Source: Bacillota bacterium (lineage in GTDB: Bacteria > Bacillota > Bacilli > Paenibacillales > Paenibacillaceae). From it: DNA of 64,000 bases. The notes beneath the pieces were generated by a model. That model was not told the DNA's origin. It worked only from the letters and a program-made list of their open reading frames with translations, and did no database searches. Location of the stretch: the NCBI GenBank assembly GCA_023386495.1, contig JAEWJS010000082.1, positions 51,287-115,286 on the forward strand, read 5' to 3'. The stretch's first letter is position 1. Every line of letters begins with the position of its first letter. The position numbers and the translations under genes are program-made. Positions 25,633-34,197 of this stretch are shown one piece after another.

Positions 25633-26040
25633 ATGCGATTATTGCCTGATGCGCGAAGCGGCCGTTGGTGGAAGCTTGGGGGTCTAACGTTTGTTGTGGC
25701 AACGCTGCTGTTATGGTTCACGCGGTTCATCGTTGTGGGGCAGGCCTATACGCATACGCATGCATTTCGCTACATGCTGTTCGCCGCGCTGTTGGTGTTG
25801 CTGACGACGCTGGCCGGATGGCTCGGGGCGCGTTGGCTGTGGCTCGCGACGATGGCCGGCATGCTGGTCGGCTTCGCGCTCATGGTGCCGTACGCGAACG
25901 GCCAAGACGGTACAGGATGGGAAGACCTGACGAGCCTTGCATCGTTCATGATGGCGGTATTCTACGGCATACTGGCGGGCTTTGTGCTTGAGCTTGCGGC
26001 ATGGGCGTGGCGAACGTTGGCGAATCGAACCCGTTCTTGA
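25633..26040 (+). CDS. Four-helix membrane protein, function unknown
   Basis: This 135-residue protein has membrane helices at about residues 15-35, 47-63, 68-87 and 100-125, with basic residues at the ends. No family was recognised. It starts behind AGAGAGGGAAAT and follows the thioredoxin gene closely, so it may be a membrane partner of that protein. The downstream kinase has its own promoter. Confidence 0.7.
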   Translation: MRLLPDARSGRWWKLGGLTFVVATLLLWFTRFIVVGQAYTHTHAFRYMLFAALLVLLTTLAGWLGARWLWLATMAGMLVGFALMVPYANGQDGTGWEDLTSLASFMMAVFYGILAGFVLELAAWAWRTLANRTRS

Positions 26041-26069
26041 ATGCGCCGCGGCATTTTTCACAGAATAAT

Positions 26070-26096
26070 GGAGGAAAATGTTGGGATATGTCGAAT
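26070..26096 (+). promoter_or_regulatory. Predicted sigma-H promoter of the sporulation-type kinase
   Basis: GGAGGAAAA (26070-26078) fits the -35 consensus RnAGGAWWW and GTCGAAT (26090-26096) fits RnnGAAT, with an 11-base spacer, all as expected for sigma-H of Bacillus. It lies 45 bases upstream of a KinA-like kinase, and kinA of B. subtilis is itself sigma-H dependent. Confidence 0.65.
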
Positions 26097-26140
26097 AAAG
26101 GAGGGTAGCAGTCGAAACGAACAGATGAGGGAATATCGCG

Positions 26141-28009
26141 ATGCGAAGAGACAAAAAAGTCGAGATAGAGGTCACAACGGGTCAAGAGACGGAGCTGATG
26201 CTGAAGGGCGGACAGTTCTTAGCCGTGCTGGACTTATCGCCGGATCCAATTGCGATCTGCCAGGACGAGGTGGTTCGCTATGCGAACCCTGCTTGTGCCG
26301 CGCTCGTTGGGGCATCCGGTCCGCATGAGCTGATCGGTCAATCCGTGGTGACCTACATTCACCCGTCCTATGAAGCCTACGCCTTGAAGAAGTCGCGGCA
26401 GCTCGTCCGGCACCGGCTGAAGAACGCCGAAGCGAGAATGCAGTGGCTTCGCCAGGACGGATCGTCCGTTCCGGTCCATGTGCGCGCCTCGACCATCTTC
26501 TACGACGGTCAGCTCGCGATTATGGTCCAGGCAAGGGACATCACCGAGCTGAAGCTGATGGAGCAATCGATGAAGGACTTGGAGCTGCAGTACTTCCAGA
26601 TGATCGAGCGATCGCCGGATGCGATCTGCATCCATGTCGACAATAAGCTCCATTACGTCAACGAAGCGGCTGCGCGGATGTTCCGCGCCCCGGACCGGCA
26701 TTCGATTGTCGGGACGTCGATTGTGGAGCGGCTGCAGCTGGACCAGCACGAGGAGCTCGATCGCCGGCTCGGTCTCGTGGATGCCGATCTGCCGAGGGAT
26801 TACGCGGTCTATAAATGCGTGCGGTATGACGGAGAGGTCGTCGATGTCGAGGTGAATAGCGCGGACATTCATCGTCACCGGGACAAGCGTTATATCCAGA
26901 CCGTCATGCGGGACATTACGAACCGGGTTAAGCGGGAGAATGAGTTGAGGGAGAGCTCGCAGCTCTATCAGCGGATCATCGAGTTTCTTCCGGAACCGCT
27001 CGTCGTGACGGAGAACGCCGTGATCGTCTACGCGAACCTGTCTGCGCTGCGGCTCGTGAAGCTGGAGGAGCAGTCCGATTTGATCGGCAAGCGCATTTTC
27101 GACTACATCCACCCTGCGCACCATGCGGACTCCGAGCGCACGATACGGGAAGTCATGGCCACCGATGCACCGAGTCCTTTTCAAGAGCGCAAGCTTCGCT
27201 GTCCGAACGGCGAGACGATCGATGTCGAGATCTCGAGCATTCGCATCGACCACTATATGGGCAAGTCCGTGCTGCTCAGCGTATTGCGGGATCTAACGGC
27301 TCGCAAGCATGAGGAGGAGTTCATCGTGCAGACCGAGAAGCTGTCCGTGATCGGCCAGTTGGCTGCAGGGGTCGCGCACGAGATCCGTAATCCATTGACC
27401 ACGCTGAAGGGCTTCACGAAGCTATTGCAGCGAGAGGTGGGGGACAAGTATCCGTACTTGCCCGTCATGGAAGCTGAGCTGGATCGGATCAATTTCATCG
27501 TGAACGAGTTCATGAGCTTATCCAAGCCGCATCTGACTCGCTTCCAGCTCAGCCATGTCGGCGATATCGCGCGCAGCGTGGTTCAATTCATGGAGGCGCA
27601 GGCGAATCTGAGCAACGTGTCCTTCCACATCCGGTGCGAAGAGCAGCTGCCGCCGATCGAATGCGACGAGAATCAGTTGAAGCAGGTGTTCATCAATATT
27701 ATTAAGAACGCGATGGACGCTATGCCCGGGGGAGGCAACGTCGAGATCAGCGTCTCCGCCGATTCGGGCAGCGGAAGACTGTGCGTGAGTATCGCGGATG
27801 ACGGCCCCGGCATTGACGAGCAGGTGGTCGCCCGCCTGGGTGAGCCGTTCTTCACGACGAAGGCCACCGGCACCGGCCTCGGACTGATGATCTGCAAGCG
27901 CATCATTGCCGGGCACGGAGGAACGCTCTCCATCGGCAGCACACTTGGCACGGGCACGACAGTGACGATTATGCTCCCGCTTGAGGGGCAATACGACAGA
28001 AGAAGCTGA
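26141..28009 (+). CDS. Triple-PAS sensor histidine kinase (KinA-like sporulation kinase)
   Basis: This 622-residue soluble kinase has three PAS domains (about residues 25-140, 150-270 and 275-390), a HisKA domain with the phosphorylated His in AAGVAHEIRNPLTTLKGF (H413), and a HATPase domain with the N box (NIIKNAMDA), G1 (DDGPGID) and G2 (GTGLGL) boxes. Size and layout match KinA of Bacillus, which starts the Spo0F-Spo0B-Spo0A phosphorelay, and a sigma-H-like promoter lies upstream. It has no membrane segment. No response regulator is adjacent, as expected for phosphorelay kinases. The start follows GAGGG by nine bases. Confidence 0.87.
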   Translation: MRRDKKVEIEVTTGQETELMLKGGQFLAVLDLSPDPIAICQDEVVRYANPACAALVGASGPHELIGQSVVTYIHPSYEAYALKKSRQLVRHRLKNAEARMQWLRQDGSSVPVHVRASTIFYDGQLAIMVQARDITELKLMEQSMKDLELQYFQMIERSPDAICIHVDNKLHYVNEAAARMFRAPDRHSIVGTSIVERLQLDQHEELDRRLGLVDADLPRDYAVYKCVRYDGEVVDVEVNSADIHRHRDKRYIQTVMRDITNRVKRENELRESSQLYQRIIEFLPEPLVVTENAVIVYANLSALRLVKLEEQSDLIGKRIFDYIHPAHHADSERTIREVMATDAPSPFQERKLRCPNGETIDVEISSIRIDHYMGKSVLLSVLRDLTARKHEEEFIVQTEKLSVIGQLAAGVAHEIRNPLTTLKGFTKLLQREVGDKYPYLPVMEAELDRINFIVNEFMSLSKPHLTRFQLSHVGDIARSVVQFMEAQANLSNVSFHIRCEEQLPPIECDENQLKQVFINIIKNAMDAMPGGGNVEISVSADSGSGRLCVSIADDGPGIDEQVVARLGEPFFTTKATGTGLGLMICKRIIAGHGGTLSIGSTLGTGTTVTIMLPLEGQYDRRS

Positions 28010-28036
28010 ACCTTACGGTTCAGCTTCTTCTGTCGT
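27993..28036. terminator. 20-bp perfect palindromic terminator
   Basis: ACGACAGAAGAAGCTGAACC (27993-28012) has its exact complement at 28017-28036. It straddles the kinase stop codon, so the stem includes the last codons of the gene. Confidence 0.7.
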
Positions 28037-28170
28037 AACGGGCAAAGCTGTGCACGGTGCACGCTGCCAAGATTCGCGGCGATTCTGTGAAGATGGCCAT
28101 GCCGTGTAGCTTGGGCGAGCAGTTCAACCTATACTGTGGAGAGGACTGACATAAGAAGGAGCCGATGGCC

Positions 28171-29202
28171 ATGTCGAATACGATCCCGATGCCAAGTGAC
28201 ACCTACCAAGCGCTGGTTGTAGACCAGCAGAATGACGAAGTGTTCACCGAGATCCGCAGCCGGCGGATCGAGGAGCTGCCGGAGGGGGAATTGCTCGTTC
28301 GCGTGCACTATTCAAGCGTGAATTACAAGGATGCCCTCGCCTGCACGAAGGGCGGCAATGTCGTGCGGCACTATCCGTTCATACCGGGCATCGATCTGGC
28401 CGGCGTTGTTGTGCGCAGCCGATCAGATGCGTTCCAGGAGGGCGAAGAGGTGTTCGCGACGGGTTATGAGCTGGGCGTCACGCACGAGGGCGGCTTCGGC
28501 GGGTACGCGAGCATCCCTGCCGCATGGGCGATGCATGTCCCGCAGGGGTTGACGCTCATGGAGACGATGATGCTGGGTACGGCCGGCCTGACCGCAGCCT
28601 TGTCGGTAGCCGCCTTGCAGGCGAACGGCATACAGCCAGCATCCGGCCCGATTCTCGTAACCGGCGCATCGGGAGGCGTAGGCAGCCTGTCCGCCGGCAT
28701 GCTTGCGAAGCTCGGGTACGAAGTGACGGCGAGCACGGGCAAGCCGGATATGCGCGAACGGCTGCTGCGGCTCGGTGCTGCCAAGGTGGTGGACAGAGCC
28801 GCCGTTCTCGGCGATACGGCTGCAGCACGGCCGCTGCAGAAGCAAGTATGGGCCGGTGCAGTCGACAGCGTGGGAGGGAGCGTCTTGGCGGCGATCCTTA
28901 GCCAACTGCGATACGGCGGAGTTGTCGCGGCCAGCGGCTTGACCGGCGGGACCGTGCTGCCGACGACCGTGCTGCCGTTCATCCTGCGCGGCGTGCGACT
29001 GATCGGGATCGACTCGGTCTATGCCGAAACGGATGTTCGCAGGCGGATGTGGGAGCGGATGGCGTCGTCTTACCGGATCGACGGGCTGGCCGACATCTGC
29101 ACGGTCATTCCGCTGAACGGCGTGCCGGAAGCCGTGCATGCGGCTATGCGGGGAGAATCGCGAGGCCGGGTAGTCGTGCGGCATGAGCATCCGGCGAGAT
29201 AG
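28171..29202 (+). CDS. Zinc-independent quinone-oxidoreductase/acrylyl-CoA-reductase-like MDR enzyme
   Basis: This 343-residue medium-chain dehydrogenase of the YhdH/YhfP/AcuI group uses NADPH to reduce activated double bonds such as acrylyl-CoA or quinones. The catalytic domain has the family signature SSVNYKDALACT and PGIDLAGVV. The Rossmann fold has GASGGVGS (about 168-175). The zinc ligands of alcohol dehydrogenases are absent, as usual for this group. The second ATG of ATGGCCATG was chosen because it is nine bases from AAGGAG; the first is only three. It is probably monocistronic. Exact substrate unknown. Confidence 0.88.
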   Translation: MSNTIPMPSDTYQALVVDQQNDEVFTEIRSRRIEELPEGELLVRVHYSSVNYKDALACTKGGNVVRHYPFIPGIDLAGVVVRSRSDAFQEGEEVFATGYELGVTHEGGFGGYASIPAAWAMHVPQGLTLMETMMLGTAGLTAALSVAALQANGIQPASGPILVTGASGGVGSLSAGMLAKLGYEVTASTGKPDMRERLLRLGAAKVVDRAAVLGDTAAARPLQKQVWAGAVDSVGGSVLAAILSQLRYGGVVAASGLTGGTVLPTTVLPFILRGVRLIGIDSVYAETDVRRRMWERMASSYRIDGLADICTVIPLNGVPEAVHAAMRGESRGRVVVRHEHPAR

Positions 29203-29238
29203 TTCAATCGGACAGGGACCAGTTCTCCTCAGCGCTGC

Positions 29239-30096
29239 TTATTCGCGATTCGCCGCTGCTGCTTCATCTGCGCCTGCTTCTTGCAGCAGCGGCGAATACA
29301 TCATAAGCGCATGATTCTCCGCCACGACGTCATCGGCGATCAATTCCCCCTGAAGATTCCTCGTCCGCCGGCCGATCACGTTCTGCCGGACATATCCGCC
29401 CCAGTACGCCTGCATGATCCGATGCGACCGTTCATAAATTTCATAGCGGTATACAGGCAGCCCGTCCGACAACCACATGCCGTACAGACGGTGATCGCGA
29501 AGCTCCAGTCTCAGCTGGTAAGCATGCTGCGTCTCGTTGCGGATGCGGAGGTCCAAGTAGTTATACGAGCAGGTGGCCCCGCTTCCGAAGGGCTGCGTGC
29601 GATTCGCGTCCGGGAATACGTCGTAGCTGTGGCGATGCCGCTCGATGACACGGAGCGGCGTGTGCAGCGTGATCCAATAGATGAGATTCGACAGCTGGCA
29701 TAAGCCGCCACCGACGCCGGGTCGGAACCCGCCGTAGAAGAGGACCATCCCGGGCACGTAGCCGTTACGGCGGCTCGGCTTCCCGATCAGCTTCCAATAC
29801 GAGAAGGTTTCGCCCGGCTGCAGAACCGTGCCGTCGAGGCGCGCAATGGCTAATTGCAGATTGATTTCCTTGTTGTATTGCAATTGCATATCGACATCCT
29901 TCAAAGGACGCAGGGTAGGCGTATCATGCGCGGCGACCGGATGCGGAAGCGATTCGGTTGACCGGCCGGACGCATAGCGTTCATGGTCGAAGAGCCATTC
30001 GATGTACCGCCTCCACGTATAGAATCGTTTCCCCGCAGCAAGCCGAAGCGCCGTACGAGGCTTCGGCTTGAGTCCGTTTCCCATAGGGTCAAGCAT
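29239..30096 (-). CDS. VanW family protein
   Basis: This is a 285-residue protein of the VanW family, named after a gene in some vancomycin-resistance clusters but widespread in Firmicutes, with no established activity. The core signature is clear: LQPGETFSYWKLIGKPS, then GYVPG and GVGGGLCQLSNLIYWI, then PLRVIERHRHSYD (about residues 125-205). No signal peptide or membrane anchor was found in this version. The start was placed at the ATG behind GAGGAGG; an upstream frame adds 33 unlikely residues. No van genes are near, so a role in cell-wall metabolism is only suggested by the family. Confidence 0.86.
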   Translation of the reverse strand: MLDPMGNGLKPKPRTALRLAAGKRFYTWRRYIEWLFDHERYASGRSTESLPHPVAAHDTPTLRPLKDVDMQLQYNKEINLQLAIARLDGTVLQPGETFSYWKLIGKPSRRNGYVPGMVLFYGGFRPGVGGGLCQLSNLIYWITLHTPLRVIERHRHSYDVFPDANRTQPFGSGATCSYNYLDLRIRNETQHAYQLRLELRDHRLYGMWLSDGLPVYRYEIYERSHRIMQAYWGGYVRQNVIGRRTRNLQGELIADDVVAENHALMMYSPLLQEAGADEAAAANRE

Positions 30097-30291
30097 GTCA
30101 TCCGCCTCCTCACTGATTGGACGCCGGCAACGGGCATAAGGTTGACGTGCCCGCGGCAGGCGCATCCTCCCGACCTCCCGGGACGCTGCCCCCATGACGC
30201 CGGGACGCCGGGCTTGCTACGATGAACGCATGAATCCGGCTTCTCGATGAATGTCGGAGTCGTTATCAACGTCGTGGAGGGATGAACGAAG

Positions 30292-30846
30292 ATGAATATG
30301 GAACGGATTACGAAAGGACTCGCGCTTCTTGCGATTATAGGCGGCATTACGCGGCTCGGCATGACGCCCAGCGCGCTAATATGGGGAGTCGACAGCTTGC
30401 AGGAACTTCTATTCGGCTTGATTGCCTGCTTGTTCATGGGCGTCGGAATCTTCGGGGTGTACCTCCATCAGGCTCACCGCATCGGCATAACGGGATTTGT
30501 CTCGGTGATCTTGATCTCGCTCAGCAGCACGCTGACCGCCGGATTGGTATGGTCCTCGATGCTTGGCGTCATGGCCGAGGACAGCGCATACGTAGGGCCC
30601 ATGCAGAGCGTGAATTCGCTGCTGGCGCTGGTCGGGATGCTGGGCTTCTGCTATATGACGGTACGGGCGCGCATTTTTCCAGTATGGACAGTCGCGGCCT
30701 TCCTGCTCTTCCCGGTGATGTCGTTCATTCCGGTCGTTACGGAATGGGCCACTGTGGCATGGGGGCTCAGCTACATCGGCTTCGGCTACTATGCGCTCAC
30801 GAACAAGTCGATTAAGGAGCCGACCTTCCTCGACGCGGCTGCCTGA
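30292..30846 (+). CDS. Integral membrane protein, function unknown
   Basis: This 184-residue protein has five to six membrane helices (about residues 10-28, 38-58, 65-88, 100-122, 128-145 and 150-168) and a short acidic tail. No family was recognised. It starts behind GGAGGGATGAACGAAG and ends before a strong terminator, so it is monocistronic. Confidence 0.7.
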   Translation: MNMERITKGLALLAIIGGITRLGMTPSALIWGVDSLQELLFGLIACLFMGVGIFGVYLHQAHRIGITGFVSVILISLSSTLTAGLVWSSMLGVMAEDSAYVGPMQSVNSLLALVGMLGFCYMTVRARIFPVWTVAAFLLFPVMSFIPVVTEWATVAWGLSYIGFGYYALTNKSIKEPTFLDAAA

Positions 30847-30858
30847 GGGCAGAGGCCG

Positions 30859-30896
30859 GCATGAGGATCGTGTCCGAGTGGAGACGATCCTCATGC
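30859..30896 (+). terminator. Intrinsic terminator
   Basis: GCATGAGGATCGT pairs perfectly with ACGATCCTCATGC and is followed by TTCTTGTT. Confidence 0.8.
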
Positions 30897-30942
30897 TTCT
30901 TGTTATACTGAAGTTATCATGCATGCCGAAGGATTAACCGTC

Positions 30943-33027
30943 ATGAATCGTAAACGTCTGCTGCTTGCCATGCACTTGCTATGGTGGATCGTGCTCGTCC
31001 TGTCTCTATCCGTCTTCCTGGTGTCCAAGTGGGAAGGTTATTCGCTGCTGCAGTCGCCTTGCGAGCAGCCGCTCCACTGCGTCAGCTCGATGCAGTTGAC
31101 GGAGGAGACGGCTGCGGATCTGGCGCGCTACGGCATTACGACCGCCTTCTACGGCAGTCTGCTGGTCGTCTTCATGACGATCGCGAATCTGTCGTATCTC
31201 GTCATCGGCTGCTTGCTCTATTGGTATCGGAGAAGGGACTTATACGGACTTGCGGCTTCCTTCTTCCTCATCGTGACGGGAACGATCTTCTGTACGGACG
31301 AGGCCGCGCTCGGCGGCTATCCGGCGGTGCTCGGCATCTTCCATCTGCTGGACGGCATCGGTTCCTTCTATCTGCCGTTCCTCTTCCTATTCCCGGATGG
31401 GCGCTTCGTGCCGAAGTGGACGATTCTTCCCGCAATCCTATGGGCAGCGGCGCAGGCGTACCGGTTCATCGAGCCTGCAGCGTGGACGGCGCTCACTTGG
31501 GATCCGCTGTTCATGACCGTGCTGCTCATTCTCACGCATGGTCCGCTGCTGTATGCGCTCCTCTATCGGAGGCGCCGATCCGGCAGTCCGGCTGAACGCC
31601 GCCATATCGCGTGGTTTCTGTTCGCCGTGCTGAGCTATGTAGCCGGGGGAATGCTGTTCGCGCTGTCTTATGTGCTGCAGAACGGCGTGCTGCAGCTGGC
31701 GTTCCAGACGGCGTTCTTCGCCGGACTGCTCTTCTGGCCGTTCTCGATCGGCGTCAGCGCGCTCGAACGGCGGTCCGACGCCATCCACCGGACCATTCTC
31801 GTCTCGGCGATGAGCTTCCTGCTCGTCGGGCTGTTCGCTGCGGCGGTCGGCGGGCTAAGCCTTCTGCTTCGGCACGATGACATGCTGGTCTCGATGATTG
31901 CGAGCGGCGTTATCGCCGTGCTGTTCCATCCGCTGTACATGCGAATGAGGCGTGGCGTGAATCGGCTCGTGTACGGGGAATTGGAGTCGCCATATCAGAC
32001 GCTTGTCCGTCTCGTCGAACGGATGGATACCGTCGTGGAGCGGGAAGCCGTGTGGGAGGATACTGCGCGCGGCATCGCGCAGGCGCTGCGCATCCCGTAC
32101 GTCTCGATCGTGCGGGGTTCATCGAGGGAGCAGGTCGTGCTGGCGCAGTACGGACAGACAGGCGGCAGCGTGACGGACATTCCGCTGGAGAAGAGCGGCG
32201 AACGGGTCGGCACATTGCAGCTGGGCTATGCCGGACCGCGCGAGACGATGCCGGGCGAGACGGAAGAGCTGCTGCGGCATCTTGTCCGTCAGGTCAGCGC
32301 CGCGCTGCATGCCGAGGGGTTGACGGAGGAGCTTCGCCAGTCCCGCGAACGGCTGGTTACGGCACGGGAGGAGGAGCGGCGCCGCTTCGGAAGAGAGCTG
32401 CATGACGGGCTCGGAGCCGGGCTGGCGAGCGTGCTGCTCCGTACGGATGCGATCGTGGACGATTGCGAGGGGGGCATGGAGCTTCGCCGCCAGTTGGCAG
32501 GCATCCAAGCAAGCCTTGAGGACAGTATCGCCGAGGTGCGGCGGCTTGCTTACGCGCTGCGGCCGCCGGTCTTGGACGAATTCGGCCTGCAATTCGCGCT
32601 GCAGGAGCTTGCCGCGCGGAATGCCGGCAAGGAGCTTCGGGTCGAACTGGACATTCCAGGCGGGCTGCCTTCCTCCAGCGCCGCAGTCGAGATGGCGGTC
32701 TACCGCATTGCCCAAGAGGCGCTGACGAACGCGATTCGGCATGGCCGGGCCGGTCGCTGCCTCATCCGGCTGAGGTGTCCGATACCGCAAGGCGGAATCG
32801 AGCTCACGGTCGAGGATGACGGAATCGGCATCGCGCAGCCGTTCGTGCCGGGCGTCGGCATCCGCTCGATGCGGGAGAGGGCGGACGAGCTCGGCGGCAC
32901 GCTGCGCTTGGAAGCGATCGACGGGAGAGGAACCAGGGTCACGGCCTATTTACCACTTACGCGGGAGGAAACAGCCGATGGACGCGGAACAGCCGCAAGA
33001 ACAGGAACAGGGAACGGTTCGCGATAG
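30943..33027 (+). CDS. Membrane sensor histidine kinase, NarL/ComP type
   Basis: This 694-residue kinase has an N-terminal membrane sensor region of about eight to nine helices (residues 5-330), a GAF-like or linker region (about 350-460), a HisKA_3 dimerisation domain with the phosphorylated His in RRRFGRELHDGLGAG (H487), and a HATPase domain with DDGIGIAQPF and GIGIRSMRERADELGG. The multi-helix sensor is like ComP, the quorum-sensing kinase of Bacillus. A small Cys-containing outer loop (SPCEQPLHCVSSM) lies between helices 1 and 2. The start was chosen at MNRKR, nine bases after GAAGGA. Its end overlaps the response regulator gene by 50 bases. No peptide-pheromone gene was seen next to it, so the signal is unknown. 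Confidence 0.88.
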   Translation: MNRKRLLLAMHLLWWIVLVLSLSVFLVSKWEGYSLLQSPCEQPLHCVSSMQLTEETAADLARYGITTAFYGSLLVVFMTIANLSYLVIGCLLYWYRRRDLYGLAASFFLIVTGTIFCTDEAALGGYPAVLGIFHLLDGIGSFYLPFLFLFPDGRFVPKWTILPAILWAAAQAYRFIEPAAWTALTWDPLFMTVLLILTHGPLLYALLYRRRRSGSPAERRHIAWFLFAVLSYVAGGMLFALSYVLQNGVLQLAFQTAFFAGLLFWPFSIGVSALERRSDAIHRTILVSAMSFLLVGLFAAAVGGLSLLLRHDDMLVSMIASGVIAVLFHPLYMRMRRGVNRLVYGELESPYQTLVRLVERMDTVVEREAVWEDTARGIAQALRIPYVSIVRGSSREQVVLAQYGQTGGSVTDIPLEKSGERVGTLQLGYAGPRETMPGETEELLRHLVRQVSAALHAEGLTEELRQSRERLVTAREEERRRFGRELHDGLGAGLASVLLRTDAIVDDCEGGMELRRQLAGIQASLEDSIAEVRRLAYALRPPVLDEFGLQFALQELAARNAGKELRVELDIPGGLPSSSAAVEMAVYRIAQEALTNAIRHGRAGRCLIRLRCPIPQGGIELTVEDDGIGIAQPFVPGVGIRSMRERADELGGTLRLEAIDGRGTRVTAYLPLTREETADGRGTAARTGTGNGSR

Positions 33028-33694
33028 AGAGGCGAAGGAGACGATACGGATCATGCTGGCCGATGACCACCCTACATTCCTTGAAGGGCTCACGGCCATA
33101 TTGGGCTCCGTGCCCGACTTTGAGCTTGCCGGAATGGCTCGGACAGGTCGCGAGGCGGTGCAGCTCGCCGAGCGTCTGCAGCCGGATGTCGTGCTCATGG
33201 ATGTGCATATGCCGGAGATGAACGGCATCGACGCGACGCGGGAGATTGCCAAGACGAGTCCGCACATGGGCATCCTGATGCTCAGCATGCTCGAGGACGA
33301 TGCTTCCGTCTTCTCGGCGATGCGCGCGGGAGCGAGAGGCTATCTGCTCAAGGGCGCTCGCCGCCGCGAAATTATCCGGGCCGTCTATGCTGCCGCCGAC
33401 GGCGAATCGATCTTCAGCGCCGCGATTGCACGCAGAATGATGTACTACTTCGACGACCAGCGCAGGCAGCCGCATCTGGAAGCCTTCCCGGAACTGACCG
33501 CGCGGGAGAACGAGGTGCTGGCGATTATCGCCAGAGGGCATAACAACGCGGAGGTCGCTGCGATGCTGGGGCTCAGGCCGAAGACCGTACGGAACCATGT
33601 GTCCAATATCCTGAACAAGCTGCAGGTCGCCGACCGTGCCAATGCGATCATTGTGGCCAGGGAGTCGGGTCTCGGGACGGATGGGCAGCGGTGA
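32978..33694 (+). CDS. NarL/ComA-type response regulator
   Basis: This 238-residue regulator is paired with the kinase just upstream. An unusual Glu/Gln-rich leader of about 20 residues precedes the receiver domain, which has the acidic pair DD in MLADDHPTF and the phosphorylated aspartate in VVLMDVHMPE (D75). The LuxR-type helix-turn-helix (LTARENEVLAIIARGHNNAE to NHVSNILNKLQV) occupies residues 170-230. It starts at ATG behind GGGAGG, inside the 3' end of the kinase gene, a long overlap of 50 bases. Targets unknown. Confidence 0.92.
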   Translation: MDAEQPQEQEQGTVRDREAKETIRIMLADDHPTFLEGLTAILGSVPDFELAGMARTGREAVQLAERLQPDVVLMDVHMPEMNGIDATREIAKTSPHMGILMLSMLEDDASVFSAMRAGARGYLLKGARRREIIRAVYAAADGESIFSAAIARRMMYYFDDQRRQPHLEAFPELTARENEVLAIIARGHNNAEVAAMLGLRPKTVRNHVSNILNKLQVADRANAIIVARESGLGTDGQR

Positions 33695-33727
33695 CGGGGA
33701 TATGATATAATTTCCGCGTTTTGCGGT

Positions 33728-33756
33728 TTGCAGTTTAGCCGGCAATATGGTATGGT
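33728..33756 (+). promoter_or_regulatory. Promoter of the second cold-shock gene
   Basis: TTGCAG (33728-33733), 17-base spacer, TATGGT (33751-33756), in the same place relative to the leader as in the first copy. Confidence 0.55.
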
Positions 33757-33769
33757 AGGAGTAATCGAA

Positions 33770-33896
33770 ATTTTGACCTGAATTCACATATTGTAGAGGG
33801 TTATTATTTAGGTTGAATAACCTTGTACAATATGTGATTTTTTATTTCCAAGCGAATAAAGAGGTCATGTATATCACATTTAGGAGGTAACACCAC
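33770..33896 (+). promoter_or_regulatory. Structured 5' leader of csp copy 2 (candidate RNA thermo-regulator)
   Basis: Same plan as the leader at 24481-24612. The outer helix is TGACCT (33774-33779) with AGGTCA (33862-33867). The inner perfect 12-bp stem is TCACATATTGTA (33784-33795) with TACAATATGTGA (33826-33837), followed by TTTTTTATTT. Inside its loop GGTTATT pairs with AATAACC. The inner loop sequences differ between copies, while both main stems and the T-run are kept. The ribosome site TTAGGAGG follows. Confidence 0.65.
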
Positions 33897-34097
33897 ATGC
33901 AAACAGGTACAGTGAAATGGTTCAACGCAGAGAAAGGCTTCGGTTTCATCGAAGTTGAAGGCGGCAACGATGTATTCGTTCACTTCAGCGCAATCGTAGG
34001 CGACGGCTACAAGTCCCTCGACGAAGGCCAACGCGTAGAATTCAACGTGGTTCAAGGCAACCGCGGTCCACAAGCAGAGAACGTTGTAAAACTGTAG
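33897..34097 (+). CDS. Cold-shock protein (CspA/CspB family), copy 2
   Basis: This is a 66-residue cold-shock domain with intact RNP1 (KGFGFIEV) and RNP2 (VFVHFS), nearly identical in protein sequence to the copy at 24613-24813. At the DNA level it uses many more A/T-ending codons than copy 1 (GTAGGCGACGGC, GTTCACTTC), suggesting either high-expression codon bias or a different history. It has its own promoter, structured leader, terminator and downstream ydjO-like gene. One copy may be constitutive and the other cold-induced. Confidence 0.96.
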   Translation: MQTGTVKWFNAEKGFGFIEVEGGNDVFVHFSAIVGDGYKSLDEGQRVEFNVVQGNRGPQAENVVKL

Positions 34098-34113
34098 TTT
34101 CTGCTGCTTATCG

Positions 34114-34140
34114 ATGCCCCAGACTTTGTGTTTGGGGCAT
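34114..34140 (+). terminator. Hairpin after csp copy 2
   Basis: ATGCCCC pairs with GGGGCAT, as after copy 1, but only CTTAGCTTTA follows, so termination may be partial and allow read-through into the ydjO-like gene. Confidence 0.65.
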
Positions 34141-34197
34141 CTTAGCTTTATAATGAGAAGCGCATAGGATAATCCAAGGAGAGAAAGAGGGACGTTC

